Shown here piece after piece: positions 53,805-64,000 of a stretch of DNA of 64,000 nt. A program made the position numbers and the translations under genes. Below the pieces are notes generated by a model. That model worked only from the letters and a program-made list of their open reading frames with translations, made no database searches and was not told the origin of the DNA. This DNA is from Pholiota molesta (lineage: Eukaryota; Basidiomycota; Agaricomycetes; Agaricales; Strophariaceae). Every line of letters begins with the position of its first letter. Positions within the stretch are counted from its first letter, which is position 1. The DNA lies in contig JACGCK010000007.1 of assembly GCA_014925825.1 (NCBI GenBank), forward strand, positions 310,001-374,000, in the 5' to 3' direction.

Positions 53805-55650
53805 TTACTCCAGCGCAGCCGCGAGCGCGATTTCCTCGTCGACAGGCTTGAGGTCGTTCTTATTGCTCTTATTGAGATCCAGAGATTGGAGGGCGCCGTT
53901 CGCATGCTTGATGGCTTTGTGCATCCCAATCCTCGTCGAGTGCTCCAGACTCTGCGTCAGCAGCTCCCGCGCATGGTTCTCGTCGCCCGTAAGCTATGCA
54001 CAACCGCCAAAATCAAGATTCAAATGAGCGTCCATCTCCGATACCCGGGAAAAGGAAACCACCCACCTCCCGGATCATGCCCAGGTTGTACAGCAGCACG
54101 GCGTACGCCTCCTCGCACGCGTCGCATTTCTGCGACGTGGCGCTGCGCGCGGCGTCCACGATCTCGAGCCCCTTCTTCGCCCAGGACTCGGCCTGGAAGA
54201 TCGCCTCGGGCGTCTGCGCCTCCTTCGCTTGGGTGCGGAGGATTAGGTCAGCGACGTTGCCCATCAGTTGCGCGCCTAGTAGGAGTGGTTGTTTAGTTAG
54301 GGGTGCTGCTGTGCGTGTTAGACGGAGAATGCACACCTCTGCATCTGTCTTCGACGGTAGAGATAGCCGGTGCGGGTGGCAGGAAGATCGAGATGGCTTG
54401 CAGATACAAGGGAAGAGCGTACCTTGAATGAGGGTTTCGTTAACTCGTGTACGTACCATGAACAAAAAAAAAGACTCACTCCGCCTTTCCTTGCCGTGAA
54501 TAAAAGCTCGCAAGCGCCTCGAACGGCGCCGCGATATTATGTCCCGCAGACCACACTGGGAGCCCGAGCACCTCGACGATCACCTTGTCCGTATGGCCCT
54601 CATGCGCCTTCTGCGGCTCCGACAGCCCCGCCCCTCGACCTTGCTCACCGGGATCGCATGCAGCACCGTCCTTAGCAGCGCCTCCACGGACCACACGAGC
54701 CACTTCTCCTCCTCCTCCGTGCGCCCGAGCGTCTGCGCGAGCCCGCCGAGCTTGTACGCGACCGCGATCGCGCGCATGCGCTCCGCGGGCGCGAGCACCT
54801 GGATCGTCTCCGTCCCGGGGTCCGCGTCCTTCACCTTCTGCGCGATGTCCGGCCCGACGTACGCGGTGCGCAGGAACCAGAGCACGTCCTGGTACACGGT
54901 GTACGCGGCCTGCAGCTGCCCGCGCTCCTCGAGCGCGCCGGCGAGCGCGATGCCGATGCCGGAGATCTTGAGCAGCGCTTGGGGGCCGAATGTCTCGCGC
55001 GGCACGGCGCGTGCGGTGTCCCATGCGCTGGGGGTGTGGTTAGGGCATACGCCGATACGGGGTGGGGATTGGAGACGTACCGGGAGAGATATTGGATAGC
55101 GGCGTCCCATTCGCCCTTGCGTTTCAGGCGCAGCCCTTTGCGCAGGTCCTGGCGCACCTCAGTGGGGAAAAGGGTCGTCATTGCATACAAGCCGTACCTA
55201 AATATCATGAGATCGGAGCAGACAGACGGAGATGCAAGCGATGTCTTACAATCCATAGGACACCAGGCCAAGCCCGACCGCTAGGAACCCGAAGAATATC
55301 GGGGGGAATCCGGGGAAAGGCCTATCGAAAGCGCCCTGCGTGGCACCGCCAGCTTTCGCCTGCTCCTGCGTCCCGTTGGTCTGCGGCTGCTCCTGTCTTG
55401 CGCCGGCGCCTCCCCCGTTGGTCTTTTGCTGATGATTCCCGTTGTTCTTCGGGTGCTTCCCGTTCCCGCTGGACTTCGCCTGCTGGTCCTGTGAGGTATT
55501 GTAACTCTTGGGTTCCTCGGGCTGTTTCTGGTCCCAGAATGAGCGGAGAGCCGCGCGCGAGAGCGAGGGCAGTGTCTGCGCAAGGCCCACGCGGCGCGTC
55601 GCTGGCGCTATTCTCGTTGTTCTCCTCACGACATTGTGTGCGGCGAACAT
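53805..55650 (-). CDS. MGR3-like mitochondrial TPR protein
   Basis: Predicted inner-membrane adaptor of the i-AAA (Yme1) protease, as yeast Mgr3. A basic presequence-like start (MFAAHNVVRRTTRIAPATRR) and a Gln/Asn/Gly-rich stretch lead to one membrane span (FPPIFFGFLAVGLGLVSYGL, about 55240-55300). The TPR region follows: YAMTTLFPTEVRQDLRKGLR, KGEWDAAIQYLS; LKISGIGIALAGALEERGQL; YTVYQDVLWFLRTAYVG; VAYKLGGLAQTLGR; then FEALASFYSRQGKAE, YALPLYLQAISIFLP and AQLMGNVADLILRTQAKEAQ. The last exon includes DENHARELLTQSLEHSTRIG and ends ALAAALE at 53805. An apparent frame change at the CCCCGCCCC run (54626-54634) is better explained by a 38-base intron at 54611-54648 (gtgagc...cgcag), which joins in phase. 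About 480 residues. Confidence 0.78.
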
Positions 55651-56153
55651 GGTGTTTTCTATGAGGATACGGAGATTTCGATTCAGTGAAACTTGTTAGA
55701 AACATCTCCGCATTCAACGATGGGGACCATGATGTCAAAACACGTGATGACTACTTATTGGCGGGCCGTTTATGCGGGCCTTGGTCCTCCTTGAACCGAT
55801 TCCTACCGCTTCTTCCCCTCGAAATTCATCATATTCGCGTCACAAGCCGTGCATCTTCTCTGCAATTTCTAACATCTATCAAGCTAGGCATGTAATATCT
55901 TGGAAACTGGGAAGAATGGTTATTTCAACAAGACTTGTGACCTCTCCTCACGAGAAAACTCACCCTTCAAGTGGAAACAAAGTGGAAATTCAATCTAAGT
56001 TTTTCCGTGTTTTGTCCGTGCTGAATCTCGCAATGGCTTCCTTCCGAATGTTACTGAAGATTGTTTCGAAACTAAAAATATGCTATTTCAAAAGTCTGGC
56101 GAACTCAAGTATAAAAGGGCGTTGAATAGCGAAGACATCTCACCCTTCCCAAA
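55651..56153. other. Spacer between MGR3-like and GH43 genes
   Basis: Divergent promoters; no gene seen apart from the GH43 TATA box. Confidence 0.45.
56110..56116 (+). promoter_or_regulatory. TATA box of the GH43 gene
   Basis: TATAAAAGG lies 44 bases before the ATG at 56154, implying a very short 5' leader. Confidence 0.55.
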
Positions 56154-57866
56154 ATGCGCTGGACCTTATCCCTTCTCTGCGCGGCTTCTCTTGCCACTGT
56201 CTCTCGTGCAGCATATCCACCTCCTCAGGCCGTAACTGGGAACACTGCTGTCCATGATCCAACTATTTGCCAAGACCAACATGGGACTTACTTCGTCTTC
56301 TGTGCGTAATCTCGCAAGTTGTCACCTATAATGAGCCGTTAATTATATTTTGGATGGTAGGCACTGCTCCAGGGATTGAGATCAGGACTTCCACAGACCG
56401 CAAGAATTGGACTCTGATTGGAACTGTGTGGCCAGACGGTGCTCCGTGGACAGATCAATTTACGTTGACTTCAAATGGGTGAGTGCAGAAACATCTTACG
56501 GCTGGAAATGGGGGTGACATACCAATAAACTTATTATAGCAACATTTGGGCACCCGACTGTACTTACCTCAATGGGGAGTTTTTGGTGAGATAGTATTTC
56601 GACTTCGACTTCATAGGCCGATCGGATGCCAAAAAGTAACGCACTAAAACATACAGCTCTACTATGCCGCATCAAGCTTTGGGTCCCAGAATGTAAGCCT
56701 GCGATTTATCTCTTATATGTGTAACTGTGTCAAAGTGTTTTTGTAGTCTGGAATATTCCTCGCAAAATCGAAAACTGGCCTTCCCGGAAGCTTCACAAAC
56801 GAAGGCTTGGTGACTTTGAGTTCTTCCATTCGCGACTATAACGTGAGTAACACAAGCTATCAAATGGATCTACCTTTCATGCTTGACCATACGTTGGCTT
56901 CTATTCCAAGGCAATCGACCCAAAGTAAGTCACTGCACATTCATTTGTCTATACCCACTAAACGAACACTCTGCCCAGCCTTATCATCAGTACGTCTCCC
57001 GCACTTCGCACTTACCCTCCCCGCCCACCTGATGCCCCACCCCTCCGGAAGCGGGCGACCAATGGCGCCTCTCCCTCGGCAGCTTCTGGACCGGCATCAA
57101 ATCCATGGACGTCGACCCGCGCACGGCTTTGCTCCTCCAGGGGAACGCGACGTCCCCCACCTCCCTCGCGGAGCGCTTCGTGAACAGCCAGTCGATCGAA
57201 GGGAGCGTCGTGTTCCAGCACAAGGAGTGGTTCTACCTGTTCGCGTCGTGGGACTTTTGCTGTCGGGGGGTGAATAGCACGTATAATATCCGGGTGGGGC
57301 GGTCGTTGACGTGCGTGTTCTTTTTTTGTTTGTTTGTTGAGTATGGATGGGAGGGTGCTGATGGGGGGTGGTATGGATGTTTAGCCCTGCAGGTGGGTTT
57401 GTCGATCAGGAGGGCGTTGGGCTTATCAATGGCGGCGGGACGCTCATTCTAGGGACTCATGATGATGTGCGTCTTCCATCCACTCATGTTAATTAATTTG
57501 TCTAATCTTATACTACTTCCATCGTTCACATAGATTGTGGGTCCTGGTGGACAGGACCTTATGGTTGACAAGAACGGCGAGGTTATTATGGTATATCGTG
57601 AGTTACCTTCGTCCTTCATACCTTCGTCTGAGACGTCGGGTTCTGATTGTACGCTTTCGCGGACTAGATTATTATACCCCAGCGGAAGCTTCGTACGTTC
57701 CCTTCCGCGCTCATGATTGTCAAAGGACTAAATAACGTGTTGTATGTGGCAGCTTGGGATTAACCGACTCGATTTCTCTACTGGTTGGCCGGTATGTTCT
57801 GAAATTCGTCTTTTGGTGCCAATTAATTTAGAGCATTTCTCTTGCTAGGTGGTCGTTGCTACGTAG
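56154..57866 (+). CDS. Secreted GH43 arabinanase-like
   Basis: Predicted extracellular endo-1,5-alpha-L-arabinanase (GH43, five-bladed propeller) acting on pectic arabinan. Signal peptide MRWTLSLLCAASLATVSRA, then AVHDPTICQDQHGTYFVF with the general-base Asp in HDP. Exons follow with PGIEIRTSTDRKNWTLIG, GNIWAPDCTYLNGEF and YYAASSFGSQNSGIFLAKS. RDYNAIDPNLII holds the pKa-modulating Asp, GDQWRLSLGSFWTGIKSMDV follows, and then SQSIEGSVVFQHKEWFYLFA, whose IEG replaces the usual IEAP with the catalytic Glu kept. FASWDFCCRGVNSTYNIRVG, GLINGGGTLILGTHDDIVGP, and GVGL and YHYY-type ends complete it; the last exon ends WPVVVAT at 57866. About nine exons, 320 residues. Two small exons near 56870-56990 were placed from splice signals. 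Confidence 0.85.
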
Positions 57867-58219
57867 TTATGTTCTTCGTTTGTGTATTGGTGTTGCCCAG
57901 ATCGACGCTCAGGTAGTACGAGACCGCGCGATTCAATCAAATCCTCTTCCACTTTGACCATCGCTGTTTATGATGTCAAAGCTGCAGCAATGTGGCAAGC
58001 TTCCAATATTTATTCACATCGACACCATCTCTGAATCTCGTTGCGTCCGTCTGTTCAAGTCGCATCTCTATTACGCACACTATCCACCACAATTATATAG
58101 GCACAGCAGTGCCTACTAACCCAGAATGTTACGAGTTCCACAACTACATGTGAACCGTGTATAATACAAATAAAATTTGAATGGTAGCGTAATGGTGATC
58201 ATAAATTACCATTGGCTTG
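57867..58219. other. Convergent spacer, no gene seen
   Basis: Tail-to-tail interval of about 350 bases between GH43 and the first MFS gene. Confidence 0.5.
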
Positions 58220-60647
58220 CTAATATGCAAACCTGAAATCTAATCTACTATTCCCCTCATCCTTGGTCGTTTCAATATACTCTTGCTGCTCCTGTTAAAG
58301 ATCATGATTCAGAATACAATCACTCATCTGAAAGCGGACCATTGCCTTACCTTCGCAGAGAGGGCGTTCCATTTCTTATCTCTCCGAGCGTTCAGAGTGC
58401 GATAGAAGATGTAGGTTCCAGCGTAGAGAGCCAGGTTGTAAGAGCAGATGCTAATGAGAACTCTATTCCCTCGTTTATCTGGGGCGATATCGTCAGCACC
58501 CACATCGTCAAATAGGCAAGGTTGACCTACACAGAGGTTTATCGTCTGCCCGATAAATATTCGCCTGTGGGGTGTTTCAATACCATCCATTCATTTCCAA
58601 GCCATTAGCATTTTTGCACTCACCGAGATGATGCCTCCTGCCTGGACGAACATATTGTACACACTTGCTGAGATCGTTCTATTTTCCAGCGCTTTAGTAA
58701 AAAGTCGGCTATGATCAGATGCTTGAAGTCACACACCTAGTGCGCACACTGTACGAATTTCTGGACGCCCACGCCACTTGAATAGGGTGCACGTACGGGA
58801 ATCCAGCAATCAAAGTGACGACGGCGAAATACACCCATTGCGACGTCGACGAATTGAAAGTGTACAGCGCAATCAGGAGGGGGAGGGCCCAGATTTGGAG
58901 CACGACGGTGGCGCCGACCCGACTGTCGATGATCTCACTGATGAAGGTCATGAAGAGCAGTCCAGACATTCCGAGAACGATATACGGTATGCTTAGGAGG
59001 TTAGTCTGGATCGTGGTGAAGCCGAGATTGCGGAGTGAAAGGGTGAGGTAGGTTTGAGGTGGTGTAACCGGCACTAAAAAAGGTTGGGATTTAGAAACAC
59101 GCCGCCACAAAATCGTGGTCTCTGACCCATGACTCACCTAAGTGCGTCAATCCAAGAAGATAGATCGGCCACATTTTCCAGTCCTTAACAGCCTCCCAAA
59201 TCATTCCAACACTTAATCCCTGGCGATTGTGCATGTCGGATTTTGAGGGGTCGTCTCGCAGAACTCTGTTAAACGCCGAGTCAGCAACAAGCGCTTAAAC
59301 TCAAATATTGAAATAACGCCCTCACCTGTTGACCATGATGACCTCATCCCTAAATCAGATCGAAATTAACTTCTCAGACTCGTTGTATTCAAGTCGAACA
59401 TACCTCTCTGTGAACCAGCCTTTGGGTCTGTACCATGCCTTAGTTTGCGTTGGGCCAGGAGGCATCAGCGCAAATGAGAGCGCTCCAACTATCAGAGTGA
59501 TGCCACCTTCGATTAGGAAGAGATACCGCCATCCCGCTCTGCCTCCGACACCTCGGAGGCGAAGAATTCCAGCAGCAAGGAAGGCGCTAACCAAGTCGGC
59601 TGAGTAATTGGATATCCAGAACCACGCGAGTCTGAAGGGGACTTTGAACAAGAAACGATGAGTAAAATGTGACATGGTATAGTCTCGTTATTTATGTACT
59701 TACGCTCGTTTTTGGTGTAGAAATAAGAGAGATATAGAATAACATCCGGAATGAATCCTCCTTGGAGGAACCCCAATAAGCAGCTATCCAGACGAAACAA
59801 TCTTTAACACCGAAGTAACTGCTATTTGACGCAAAGGATCACACGTACCGACAAGCGAGGAAGCTTCCTTTACCTGAAAGCCAAAATTGCGAAAGCGATA
59901 CAAAGCTCCAGAGGACCATCTAAAATAAGAGTTTTAGCTTTTGTAGTGACATCATATATAAAACATACTTGGCAAGGTATCCAAACGTCAGGACCCACTC
60001 GCTTCGATATTAACTGTGAAGGCAATTCTAATTTTGTGGTGGCCTAATGAGCACTATTTCAACGAGTTAATGACAGAAAAAAGTACCTGCGCATAAGAAA
60101 GAGAGCTTGAAGAGAATGTTTCCCAGATTGAAGTCATTCGTAGTGAGGTGCAAGTCGTTCAAGAAGTTGTCGGCATTGGCTTGATTGATGTTGCTGCGAT
60201 CCAGTTCAAGCGAGAAGAACATGATGAACGCCCAGACCATAATGCGGAAATCGATCTTGCGGACAACTTTCTAGAGGACAACGCCTAATATGTGAATACC
60301 CAATAAGGTGGACGAAAAAGTATATCCCTTACCCTCTCTTCCCGCCACGTCCACCTCGCCTTGGGATCGAAGCGGTGAACGTTTTCGTATACAGGAGGCG
60401 GTCGATAAGCTTCGAGCGAGACAGGATTGTCGAATACAGAGGGCTGAGTCGCAATGGCGTCCAAATCGACCTTTTCCCTTCTCCAGAACGATGGGAATGC
60501 TTTGGCGCCACGGTCGTCCGAGTACAGTGGAACACCGAGCTTCGGGATGTCGCCCTCGACGGAGGTGCCCTCATCAGAGAGCTTCTCGTCGAGGCTGTCT
60601 CTCTCCGAGACTTTCTTCTCATCCAGTCGCAAAAGTGCGGTCGACAT
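58220..60647 (-). CDS. MFS transporter, Dal5-like anion:cation symporter family
   Basis: Twelve-span permease of the ACS family (allantoate, nicotinate or similar organic anions; plasma membrane). Start ATG 60647 ([20 protein letters not shown]); a GTG upstream is not a eukaryotic start. A cytosolic acidic head ends with [20 protein letters not shown]. Exons give [20 protein letters not shown] then [20 protein letters not shown] (the NINQANA block of ACS proteins), [20 protein letters not shown] then [26 protein letters not shown], and [28 protein letters not shown] and [14 protein letters not shown] form the central loop; [39 protein letters not shown] and [20 protein letters not shown] mark the second half. 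The end is [15 protein letters not shown], stop at 58220. About 500 residues, intact. Confidence 0.85.
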
Positions 60648-61188
60648 CGCTGAGGGCACCGAGAGAAGCTGAAAACAGCGGTTCCAAAGGTGGGGTTCTT
60701 GGCGAATGGAATTCCATGCTTTTTATCTGTGCTTCGGTCTCTGATTCCCCGGCTCCAGAATACGAACACATGTCTAATTTCGTCGCTATAAGATAGTTGT
60801 CTTGCGTGTTGAGCATTGTCAATGGCGTGATGAACTCCCATAATTGCAGATGCCCAAATGGGGTTCATCAATGACCATATAAGGGCTGGTTGTACCTAAA
60901 AATAGGCAACTGATTTCTAAGGTATCGCTTCGTCGCAATTCTCACTATCTTGGCCGAAACTTGGCCGCTGTAAACCCAAAGGCATGAGAATATATATCAT
61001 CCATTGGACATATAAACTCTTATAAACTGTACCATCGCTACATCGCCACACGACTTATGCCATATGGCAGGCACCAGGTATGCAAACCGCAGTCACCTCT
61101 CGCAAGAGGACACTCTAAAGAAATGTGCACATTTGCCACGATAGCTATTCATCAGAAAAGTCGGCAGACTCAATTATCACATCTATTT
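60648..61188. other. Intergenic, no gene seen
   Basis: Promoter of the first MFS gene and 3' flank of the second; no coding structure. Confidence 0.45.
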
Positions 61189-63591
61189 CTACATGGAAGC
61201 CTTCCCTCTCGGCTCATAAGGTATCAAGAGCGCCAGTCCTCCCGCGAGAATGACCAGGGCGCCCGCGATATAAACAGGAACAGCAGTCGATAGATTGGCG
61301 TATAGCGCGATGATGGGGGCCTATAACACCATCGCCATCCAGGTCCAATCAGCGGGAGATAATGACGACAATGATCATGATCGACGTACCAGGAGGCCGA
61401 ATACCCGGCTGGCCGCGGCCGTCAGCGCATTCCCAGTCCCTCTATCTTTGGCCGGAAATATTTCAGGCGATATGGCGTATAGAATGCCGTACATGATCTG
61501 ATTAAAGTCTAAACCCGTTTGAAGCTGTGGATCAGAGATAGAGCTACTCACGTTGCTGAAGAATGAATATCCACAGTTCCATCCCAGTAGAGCGTTGGAC
61601 GTTCGAGCGATAGTCGTCAGGAACAGGAAGACGCCAGTCAACGCTACAAGGAGATTCATCCAGGTTCAATCAATCCATACAAGAGAAATTATGAATATTT
61701 CGGTTTGCTTACCCGCCGATGCCGCGAGAGCACCTCTACGACCCAAGAACGGAATCTCAACAGCGTACGTCGCCAGGAACGCGGACGGCACTCCGACAAC
61801 GCTGAGGATGAAAGTCTAAGCATCTACAATATCAGCTCATACCCAGGGAGAGTGGCGTCATATCTCACATTGCGATACGTGATATTCAGGGACGAGTCTC
61901 CGAAATGCGCCCCTCGACTCGCCAGTCTGATGTCATTTCATGTCAGAGATCGCCCTCACATAATCGACGGAATAGGCGGCTTACAAAAACGGAAGGAAGT
62001 TGTTATAGAGAGTCGAAGCGAGCCCGATGATGCCTGCGTTCCTGGATGTTAGCCACCGAACAAAGAGAAGCAACCCATGTAGGAGAAGTACATACCCCAG
62101 ATGGAAATCAACAGCGATGTGGAATACGCCATCTGGCGGGTCCGAAAGAGCGCCTTGATATGGTCTAGCGTATAATTCGAGGTACGGCTCAGCGAGAGCG
62201 TCCCGCCTGGGTACTTGCCCTCAGTCTCCAGCGACCCCAGCGACTTGAGCTGGTCCACAGTCAGCGTGGACGTGGTGCCATTGTAGGCAGCGAGTTTGTG
62301 GATAACGGCGACCGCCTTCTCGTCCTCGCCCTTCCCGATCAAGTACCGCGGGCTTTCCATGAGCTTGAAGAGGAAGAAGCGGGCGATCCAGAGGATGAGG
62401 GTGATACCACCGAGCAGGAAGAGGAGGTATCTCCATCCCATATTCTGCGAGCGCTGGCATGTTTCTGAGCCTATTGAGCAGGAGAAATTGGCGATCAAGG
62501 GCCATGCGAGCTGATAAGGGATGAAGTATTCGTTTCGAGTCATAGTGTTCTGAATAGCGGAAAACTAACCAAGTTAACAAGAAGTTGCCCCAAGCACCAA
62601 AATATTGACATGAATGTCAAGAGATACTGATGCGACGCAGGAGCAAAATCTACCATGCAATTTTTATTAGCAATCTTTATGGCACACAATCTCAAAGATG
62701 GGGACGCACCGAGAAAAACAGCAGAGTCAATGGGGAGATTTCCTATCAAAAATGACAATTCTTTCAGAAACGCGTCCAACCGAGCTGCAGGCAAAAATCC
62801 CACCTCCAACTCCAACACCCATAACCGCAAGCAACGCCGACAGCGTCACAAAAGAGTTCGCGCCTCCCGCTGCGAGGCCGAACACCCCAGCGATCAACAG
62901 CGTCACATTAAAGCACCATCTATCCTCGAAAACAAGTCAATCCCATCCATGTGAAATTCAAAGACGCAAACCAGTATCGCAAATTGAACGCACCTTCGTC
63001 CCCAGATATCACACCCCAGCCCCCAAAACACAGCGCCGACTAACAGCCCCGCATTCAGCGCGAGGCTCAGAAACGGAGCGTTGAAGTGGAACTCGTCGGT
63101 CACCGGCGCGAGGATCAGGCCGGTGATCAGCTATTTCCAGAACGTCAAAACCCCGACACGAATCATAAATCTCGTGGACGTGGACGGACCGGCCAGACAC
63201 TGTCACTGTCGTGGATAACACAGGGTTCAGAGATGCGTTTTTTAGTGAACGGGGGGGAGGGCGACCTACGCGAACCACCCGAAGCCGGCGACGATGAAGA
63301 GCAGCCACTGAACGGATAGATCATCGAGCGTGATATCAGTTGATTGGCTATCCCAAGAAATGACGTGATTTATCACGATCCACAGACCTGATATCTCCCC
63401 ATTCCGATATCCTGAATGGCACGATTGAGCGCCAGGGTTTTCGCATAATACACAGGATCTAGGCTCCCGTCCTCGTACAAGTTCCCCACGGAGCTCGTCG
63501 AATCGGACGTCGACACCGTAGCCAATCCTTTGTCGTCGTTCAGCACGCTGGCTTTTTCATCTTGGGGCTGCGACGGCTCGTGCGCGTTCAT
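61189..63591 (-). CDS. MFS transporter, SV2-like/organic-solute type
   Basis: Start ATG 63591 (MNAHEPSQPQDEKASVLNDD), then ALNRAIQDIGMGRYQ and WLLFIVAGFGWFADNLWPII in the first span, a fungal MFS subgroup that resembles SV2 and bacterial aromatic-acid transporters. Loop 2-3 is GLLVGAVFWGLGCDIWGRR, the MFS signature. Further spans: FNVTLLIAGVFGLAAGGANS, LSALLAVMGVGVGGNLPVDS, LLTFMSIFWCLGQLLVNL, then NMGWRYLLFLLGGITLILWI and FKLMESPRYLIGKGEDEKAV in the central loop. The second half has GVPSAFLATYAVEIPFLGRR, FFSNVMYGILYAISPEIFPA and PAKDRGTGNALTAAASRVFG, the sugar-transporter-like PE.FP..RG motif. Ends IPYEPRGKASM at 61189. About 560 residues in many exons; substrate unknown. It could equally be called a sugar-porter-family protein. 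Confidence 0.83.
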
Positions 63592-64000
63592 CGTATCTCT
63601 TGCGTGGATCTAGAGCGTAGGATACTAGACGGAAGCCAGGGTAAGCGCGTGTTGGACGTCGTCGGACGTCGCCCCAGTTTTTATGTATGGACTCGAGTTA
63701 TAAATACGGGCACCCGCGCGAGACGGCGATTGGATGGCTTTCGGGTGCCATCACATGCATGGGAGCTGGGAAGGATAACGCTTATCGGAGACTCATTTGC
63801 TGGAGGACCTTGGGAATTTATCCAATTGGCTGTTCGGTTTGAATAGGTGGTATGGAAGTGGAAGCTTTTGATTTTTGAAGGAGCGAACACGTGGTTTATG
63901 CAAAAGGATTTTATTTTGTTCACTGCGTGTTGGGCATCGAGGGCGCTGAAAGCGATGAATAATTATAGTCTCATAGTTGGAATGACTTGGGAAATGATTA
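63592..64000. other. Upstream region of the second MFS gene, window edge
   Basis: Minus-strand promoter of the MFS gene to the window end; no gene seen. Confidence 0.45.

Noticed and set aside
54611..54648. Frameshift at the CCCCGCCCC run in the MGR3-like gene
   Set aside because: A 38-base GT-AG intron with an exact phase match removes the need for an indel.

Overview
This window reads as nuclear DNA of a filamentous basidiomycete, most likely a wood-decay agaricomycete (Polyporales-like). The basis is gene-dense DNA with many short GT-AG introns (mostly 45-70 nt), a CYP63-type P450, a FunK1-type kinase, a NACHT/ankyrin-type relic and secreted carbohydrate-active enzymes. Genes were rebuilt by joining exon reading frames by eye, so gene ends are firmer than internal splice sites. 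The species assignment is inference.

Layout. 1-2256 (-) is the amino-terminal half of a TFIIIC TPR subunit (Tfc4-like), divergent from a CYP63-like P450 at 2829-5380 (+). A 1.26-kb near-perfect inverted repeat fills 6230-7488. An uncharacterised helical protein (8533-9595, +) and a secreted SGNH/GDSL esterase (10338-11672, +) follow, then a full ABCC-type transporter (12201-19217, +), a four-span MARVEL-like membrane protein (19459-20308, -) and a secreted GH17 glucanase (20823-22130, -). A mucin-like single-pass membrane protein (24743-27210, +) shows two apparent frameshifts. A METTL24-like membrane-anchored methyltransferase (29367-30708, +) is followed by a decayed tandem copy of its own 3' end. 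Next come a TA-flanked MITE (32338-32926) and a second MARVEL-like protein (33557-34387, +). A GH17 relic at 35461-36460 carries, inside one enlarged intron, a two-exon gene on the opposite strand. A large SHPRH/Irc20-type SNF2-RING protein occupies 36973-43062 (+).

After a repeat-rich stretch (43080-45400) come a His-rich 'allergen'-type fungal protein (45676-47627, -), a small C2H2-like protein with three internal repeats (48742-49612, -), the proteasome lid subunit Rpn9 (50240-51623, +), a 5'-truncated FunK1 kinase (51879-53235, +), an ankyrin relic (about 53305-53605, -), and an MGR3-like mitochondrial TPR protein (53805-55650, -). The window ends with a GH43 arabinanase (56154-57866, +) and two MFS transporters (58220-60647, - and 61189-63591, -).

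Housekeeping genes (TFIIIC, Rpn9, SHPRH, MGR3-like) alternate with accessory genes and debris: a truncated kinase, a GH17 relic, an ankyrin relic, MITE/palindrome elements and tandem duplicates. No rRNA, tRNA or CRISPR was seen. The most unusual objects are the giant palindrome, the gene nested antisense in the GH17 relic, and the repeat-bearing C2H2-like protein.
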